From Gnetum montanum (lineage: Eukaryota; Streptophyta; Gnetopsida; Gnetales; Gnetaceae): a stretch of DNA of 22,757 bases. How positions within the stretch are numbered: position 1 is the stretch's first letter; every line of letters begins with the position of its first letter. A program made the translations under genes and the position numbers. The notes beneath the pieces are model-generated. The model did not search any database, was not told the DNA's origin, and saw only the letters and a list, made by a program, of their open reading frames with translations. Positions 18,456 through 22,757 of this stretch are shown here, piece after piece. The DNA lies in contig MNCI01035176.1 in the NCBI GenBank assembly GCA_015680685.1, forward strand, positions 456,098-478,854. The letters are read 5' to 3'.

Positions 18456-19739
18456 TTACGTTACCTTCTCCTCTACAATTTCTATGAGAGTTGTAACTTT
18501 TTCATATATCCACTTTGACATCCTATTAAACTTTGCTTCAAGTTCATCGATAGACAAGGTTCGTTGCAAGATCATCTTATCAAGTGCAACCTCTTTCTCC
18601 TGATCATAGATATAGACCTCCTTATTTTGAAGAGTTGGGTCCCAGTGATATTTCTCAGATTCTCCCATTTGCATATCTCTCTTTCTTCTTTTGCCACATG
18701 CTCAATTAGCTCTCAGATCTAATGGGTTCATAGCTCATATAATTGATCTAGAGCATACATCCCAAGGGTCATCACTCAAATAAGAATTCTATATCCATGG
18801 CCTAGACATCTATTTAGTAGAGAATAATATCTATCTAAGGCCGTGTCTAAGGGTTTATGTTATTTTTGTCTCCATCCTTGGATTTGTCTCCTCAGGTTGG
18901 ACATCCTCACATAGGTTTGATATTTCTCATTGAAAAGTTCCAATGTTGTGGACCAACCTTGGATTAAATTTGGTTTGAATGATCTATACCACACTTTGGC
19001 TCTATCAATTAGTGTCCTGGGAAAGAGCTTAAGCTTTTACCACCAACTTTCAATGTTGTAGAAGGCATAGGCATCATGGAAGGATTGTAAATGATGTTGT
19101 GAATCTGAATAATAGCCTCCTGCAAATTTAGGAATATTATTCATATCAAGCTTGGGTAGACAACTCTCTTTGCAAAGCCTATGAGATATCTTAACTGCCT
19201 TTGTGATCTACATCTAGCTCTTAGTGGCTAACAAGGGTTCATCGTCATCAAATAGGTGGTGATGAAAATTTCTATTTCTAGTCGTTTGATCATGATGTTG
19301 TTATCTATGTTCATGTTGATGTCTTTGACTTTTCCCATGGGTTTAATTTTTTTTTATTCGAACCCTTTAGTGGAGCTTTATCTCCATACCTATGTTCATC
19401 TTTGTCAAAACTAGATGTTGGAAGAAGATAGGAAGATAAGGAATTGGAAGGATTGCCATGGCTTCTATGGTGTTCCCCAAGGTCCCTTGATTTATCATTT
19501 CTTGGTTTGAAGGAGCTCTTAGGCCTTAAGGCCTCCCCTATTCTAGGACGTACTTCATCTCTTTCAGGGTTGTTTGCCTTAGGTGAATGTAGTCTTTGAG
19601 TGTCATTAGGGTGGTCATGAACATATGAAACCCCTGCATGAAGTTGGTCACTCCAATTTTCTTCACCATCTATCTTGTTAGTTCTCTAATGAATGTTTTC
19701 ATTAGATAGTGCATTATTACTTCCTTGTGAAAGAGACAT
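18456..19739 (-). pseudogene. gag: E5 gag without zinc knuckle
   Basis: A gag-derived sequence is the only coding content of E5. The start ATG is at 19739 (MSLSQGSNN), about 105 bases after the primer site, and the end is a TAA at 18456-18458 after IVEEKVT. The N-terminal part is Ser/Lys/His-rich. The conserved gag core reads NIPKFAGGYY, HHLQSFHDAYAFYNIES, DRAKVWYRS, LFNEKYQTYV (about 18890-19150), followed by a helical region (DPTLQNKEVYIYDQEKEV, near 18590-18650). It aligns with E3 gag throughout but stops just before the knuckle. In-frame stops begin at codon 18; one frame change lies in an A9 run near 19344-19352 and another near 18675. It is not translatable as one protein. Confidence 0.85.
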
Positions 19740-19844
19740 TGTTGTTAGTTTATGATGTGCGTGAATTAATATTTTTTGAAAGATATATCATTAATGTGTT
19801 TACAGTTATCATGTATGATATAACTAATTTAGATAACTAGCACC

Positions 19845-19864
19845 ATCCCCTGCAATGACACCAA
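19845..19864 (-). promoter_or_regulatory. E5 primer binding site, tRNA-Asp-like
   Basis: The minus strand reads TTGGTGTCATTGCAGGGGAT immediately after the 5' LTR. It matches the tRNA-Asp complement at 15 of 19 positions and shares three of its four differences with the E3 site, so those three may be ancestral in this family. Confidence 0.7.
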
Positions 19865-20747
19865 TGATGAGCGGCAAGGTACCCCTACGCCCAATCATAC
19901 AAATCACAAGTGTTCATGCATGATCTAGTCCAATTCCATGGATGGGACTAGTTGTGCATCTCAATCATTATGCTTTGATCACAGTTCATTATCTTCCCAT
20001 TTGGACTAGTGGTAGCTTTGTCAGATATGGTTTAGTTCAAATTGAGGCATATGATTGATGTTGTCTAGCCCTATGGAGCTTCGAATGACAATAACAGATA
20101 AATTAATTAAGCTAATTAACTATGGAAAGTAAAATCTAAACTAGCCTACATGTGATGAGTATCCATGCCTAATTGTCTACACATACCTTGGACTTCATGT
20201 AACTACCGCTGGGAGTACCAAGTGTATGTCATGAGGCTTACCAAATAATACATTGCTGGGTTACCAAGTAATTGCACTTAAGTGCTCGCGATTAGTCATG
20301 CTCATTTTGCTTAATGATAAGGATAGTAAATAGTAATAAATGGAAATATTAACTAAAGAAAACAATAAACGATTAAACAATTAAAAGCAATAATAAATCT
20401 AAGTGGATGCTACAATGATGAAAGTAATCTTGATCTTTGTTTTCAGTCATGTAATGCATCCAAGTATGTCACACTCAAATAAGGATGCTATACAATCACA
20501 AACATCACCCTGCAAGCATGCACTAGGAACAATAGACTTGAAATCACAAAGCTAAGAAAAATCTATCTAAAAAACTATCAAAACTATATCCCAACTTTAC
20601 ATCCCAAGTGTTGTATTTATAGGATAGCACGAAAGAGATCATATCAGATATCTGACATCATTTCTTGGGACCCGATATTGCGTATCTGATATCAAGGCTA
20701 TGATATCGGGTACCCAATATTCGAGCTGACAAAATCATGACTCATTA
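19865..20747 (-). repeat. E5 5' LTR
   Basis: 883-bp LTR ending in TGATGAGCGG at 19865 and starting at 20747 (CTCATTA on the plus strand, the family terminus with one transition). TATAAATA on the minus strand is at 20614-20621, with repeated GATATC/CAATATCG sites upstream (20640-20720). Confidence 0.9.
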
Positions 20748-20752
20748 GTGCT

Positions 20753-21531
20753 AAACTTTTGAAAGATATTGAAAGAGTATAAAAAACATTTTTTTTCGAT
20801 GAGCTAAAGGTGAAGATGCAAACATCTTACTTAATGCTATTATGTGAATAGGATTTATTACCTTTATAAGCAAACGCCTTATGCCAATTCATTACATACA
20901 CTCATAACTTGCATATCTCAAGGCAAGATACATTCTCTAAAGAAATTCTTTAGGATTCATGAGACTATGATCGGTATCTTCAGGGGATGCAATGGTTGAG
21001 AAAATGGAATATCTCTTAGGAGGACATGTAGTAAAATCCTAAGCATATTCACCAACTAGTCAAGTAGAATATTTTAATACAGATGTGGACTAATTTTGAA
21101 GGCAAACGACAATTTTATTTACACCACTTTAATTTAATAAATGAGACGTAGAAGCTCACTATCTCTTAGTTGTTATTCCCATCAAGTATTGAAATGCTAT
21201 TAGCAAGCTTCTCTTAAGTTCTTGTCATTTTAGAATTAAAAGTAAAAGATGGATTTAACTCCCCCGAAAAGAACTCATTTGTAGGTTGTGCATATCAGAA
21301 GCCCTTGAAGATGACTAACATGTGTTTATTTCCTATGCTATGACCACCCATTTGAGATAATATTATAATGTTACAATAAAAATCCTATCTAATTTGTTTT
21401 TTTGATGCCCCCATTGGTTCTTGGTCAATTTGTAGAGTGTATCTTTAATTTTCATGAAAATGTAATATCTATCAAATAGATCATATGGGTTCAAGGACTT
21501 AATAAAGCTTTATTTCATTTCAAATAGCATG
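20753..21531 (+). pseudogene. LINE reverse transcriptase fragment, 3' part
   Basis: Continuation of the LINE beyond E5. KLLKDIERV (20756 on) is the segment that normally follows the LLYGxEVW block. A region resembling MLLCEIGLLPLY follows, and later ELICRLCISEALEDD-HVF with R-H-L-R spacing (about 21270-21350). This C-terminal C-x2-C...H arrangement is usual at the end of LINE ORF2 proteins. Stops and frame changes are frequent. An AATAAA at 21501-21506 lies near the end; the sequence is then cut by the E6 LTR. Confidence 0.7.
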
Positions 21532-21536
21532 AATGC

Positions 21537-22561
21537 TGATAAGTGGCGAGGTACCCCTACACTCAACCATACGAATACGAGCGTGTACGCGCGATCCAGT
21601 CGAACTCCGCAGACTAAATGCCTTAACGCCACAAGAAACACTTGGGGTTAATCGTTCGTTGTCTTCCCAGGCTTGCTTGTATGTGTCACGGTGTATGGTT
21701 AAGCAAGTCTGAGGTATATGATTTTTTTGGTATTTTTCAGTTTATCTCCTAAGCTATGAGGGAAAGGGTTGAGAAACTAACTAACTCTAACTAATGTCCT
21801 AAGTCTAAATTAACTAGCGTCAACATCCGTTCCCACTTACCGTACACACCCTGAACCATGCAACTGTGGCTACCAAACGCTAATCATTACTGGGATCACC
21901 ACACGTAAAGCACGTGCTCGAAGTGGTCGTATTGAGGCACCTATTTAGCCTAAGTGTGATAAGCAGCCGATTCCTTGGCTAGCCGTACACACCCGTGGGT
22001 GCTCGTAGCCAAGTCGTACTTATCACACGTGCTAGCCTAGTGATGAGTAGCCGATTCCTTAACCAGCCATGCACATTGGACTACTATTGAGATTACCAAG
22101 CGCAGATCCTGGAATACGCTATTGGGTTACCAAGCAGTCCAATGCTCGTAATCAAGTCGTACTCACGCGTTGCGACGAGCAGCCGATTCCTTGATTAGCC
22201 GTACACACCCGTAGATGCTCGTAATCAAGTCGTACTCGTGCACACTAGGAAAGAAATAAATAATAACAAAATAAAACTATGTACTGCAAGGTTTATCCAA
22301 TCAAGTTCGTCTTTATTGCCGTACACAACTTGTGTTCATGTTACAAAGTTGCTCGAATAAAGAGCTGTTCACTCTAGGACTCCTACTGCGGGCACATGGG
22401 AAATTAATCTAACTCTGGAGTGTTCAAACTGCCAGAGCTTCGCTACTTCTAGCCAGGATTGGAAAATGAAGGGAGTGCCGCCTCTTATTTATAGATATGA
22501 CGGCGGACCACGATATCGCAGGGGATTCGATATCGCAGCTTGTGCAATTTGCGTCTCATCA
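21537..22561 (-). repeat. E6: 3' LTR of a minus-strand element
   Basis: 1025-bp LTR, the same length as E4 and very similar in reverse complement, from TGATAAG (21537) to CTCATCA (22561). The five bases on its left (AATGC) do not match those on its right (TACCC). Its right flank is instead the family's polypurine tract, so this is a 3' LTR and the element continues past the window. Minus-strand TATAAATA is at 22486-22493 and AATAAA at 22312-22317. The three stem-loops of E4 are present (for example GTGTGATAAG at 21954-21963 with CTTATCACAC at 22019-22028). It retains many CpG, unlike the older elements. Confidence 0.9.
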
Positions 22562-22757
22562 TACCCCCATGACTGAATGAAAACTCATCCTCGAGTTCCT
22601 TACAATGATATCAGGTAGGTATGGGATTATTGAGGGGGAATGGAACTAATGGAATGACATGTGAATGGTTCCTTATTACAAGACCTGACACAACTGGTGT
22701 TCATGACAACAAGGGTGAACACCTTATTACAATGACATCAGGCCACATTTGGCAGCT
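22562..22757 (-). mobile_element. E6: internal 3' tail, continues off the window
   Basis: Starts with the polypurine tract (minus strand gagttttcattcagtcatgg then GGGTA, next to the LTR). It aligns along its whole length with E1 at 1561-1760, including the block aataatcccatacct. No coding sequence is visible in this part. Confidence 0.8.

Larger units (their letters stand above)
17347..20752 (-). mobile_element. E5: complete gag-only LTR element inside the LINE
   Basis: The 3396-bp element (17352-20747) is flanked by a perfect 5-bp duplication, GTGCT (17347-17351 and 20748-20752). 5' LTR 19865-20747, primer site, gag remnant, polypurine region, 3' LTR 17352-18242. There is no protease, RT, RNase H or integrase, so it must have moved with enzymes from a relative; E3-like elements are candidates since the gags, primer sites and LTR ends are related. 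This is the layout of TR-GAG elements. By eye the two LTRs differ at about 27 of the first 290 aligned bases, mostly transitions, so the insertion is old. Confidence 0.93.

Noticed and set aside
21537-22561. E6 LTR as a second solo LTR
   Set aside because: Flanking five bases differ (AATGC versus TACCC) and the right flank is the polypurine tract and internal tail.

Overview
This window looks like intergenic DNA of a large, repeat-rich plant genome. It is AT-rich and contains no intact protein-coding gene, operon, rRNA or tRNA gene. It is built almost entirely from nested, decayed retrotransposons. The Ty3/gypsy proteins, the tRNA-Asp-like primer site, the TATA-driven LTRs and the plant-style LINE reverse transcriptase point to a seed plant. 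A gymnosperm would fit the size and age of the elements, but that is only a guess.

One LTR family dominates. Its termini are TGATGAG...CTCATCA. I see six members, labelled E1 to E6, in both orientations. Left part (1-4534): after about 1.5 kb of unassigned DNA with possible splice signals comes the 3' end of plus-strand element E1 (LTR to 2537). E1 lies inside the 3' part of a second plus-strand element, E2. E2 carries a broken coiled-coil ORF (2538-3540) just before its 3' LTR (to 4534).

Middle (4535-14651): E3 is a large minus-strand gag-pol element. Reading leftwards it has a 5' LTR (13771-14651), primer site, gag, protease, reverse transcriptase, RNase H, integrase, a 1.6 kb non-coding tail and a truncated 3' LTR. 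All its genes are pseudogenes. A 1025-bp solo LTR, E4 (7534-8558), with a perfect 5-bp target duplication splits its integrase.

Right part (14657-22757): a tRNA-derived SINE-like sequence and a TA/TG microsatellite are followed by about 1.6 kb without recognisable features. Then comes a LINE reverse transcriptase fragment on the plus strand, cut in two by E5. E5 (17352-20747) is a complete 3.4-kb minus-strand element with two LTRs and a perfect 5-bp target duplication, and it encodes only gag (a TR-GAG-type non-autonomous element). After the LINE's 3' part, the 3' LTR of another minus-strand element, E6, begins (21537-22561); its body runs off the window.

The most interesting signal is inside the E4/E6 LTRs. 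Downstream of the poly(A) signal, in U5, three successive long stem-loops share one architecture, and their stems differ by compensatory base changes. With the short motif GGTAAYCCCAG, which recurs in the same part of every LTR here, this suggests a structured RNA leader that has diversified within the family.
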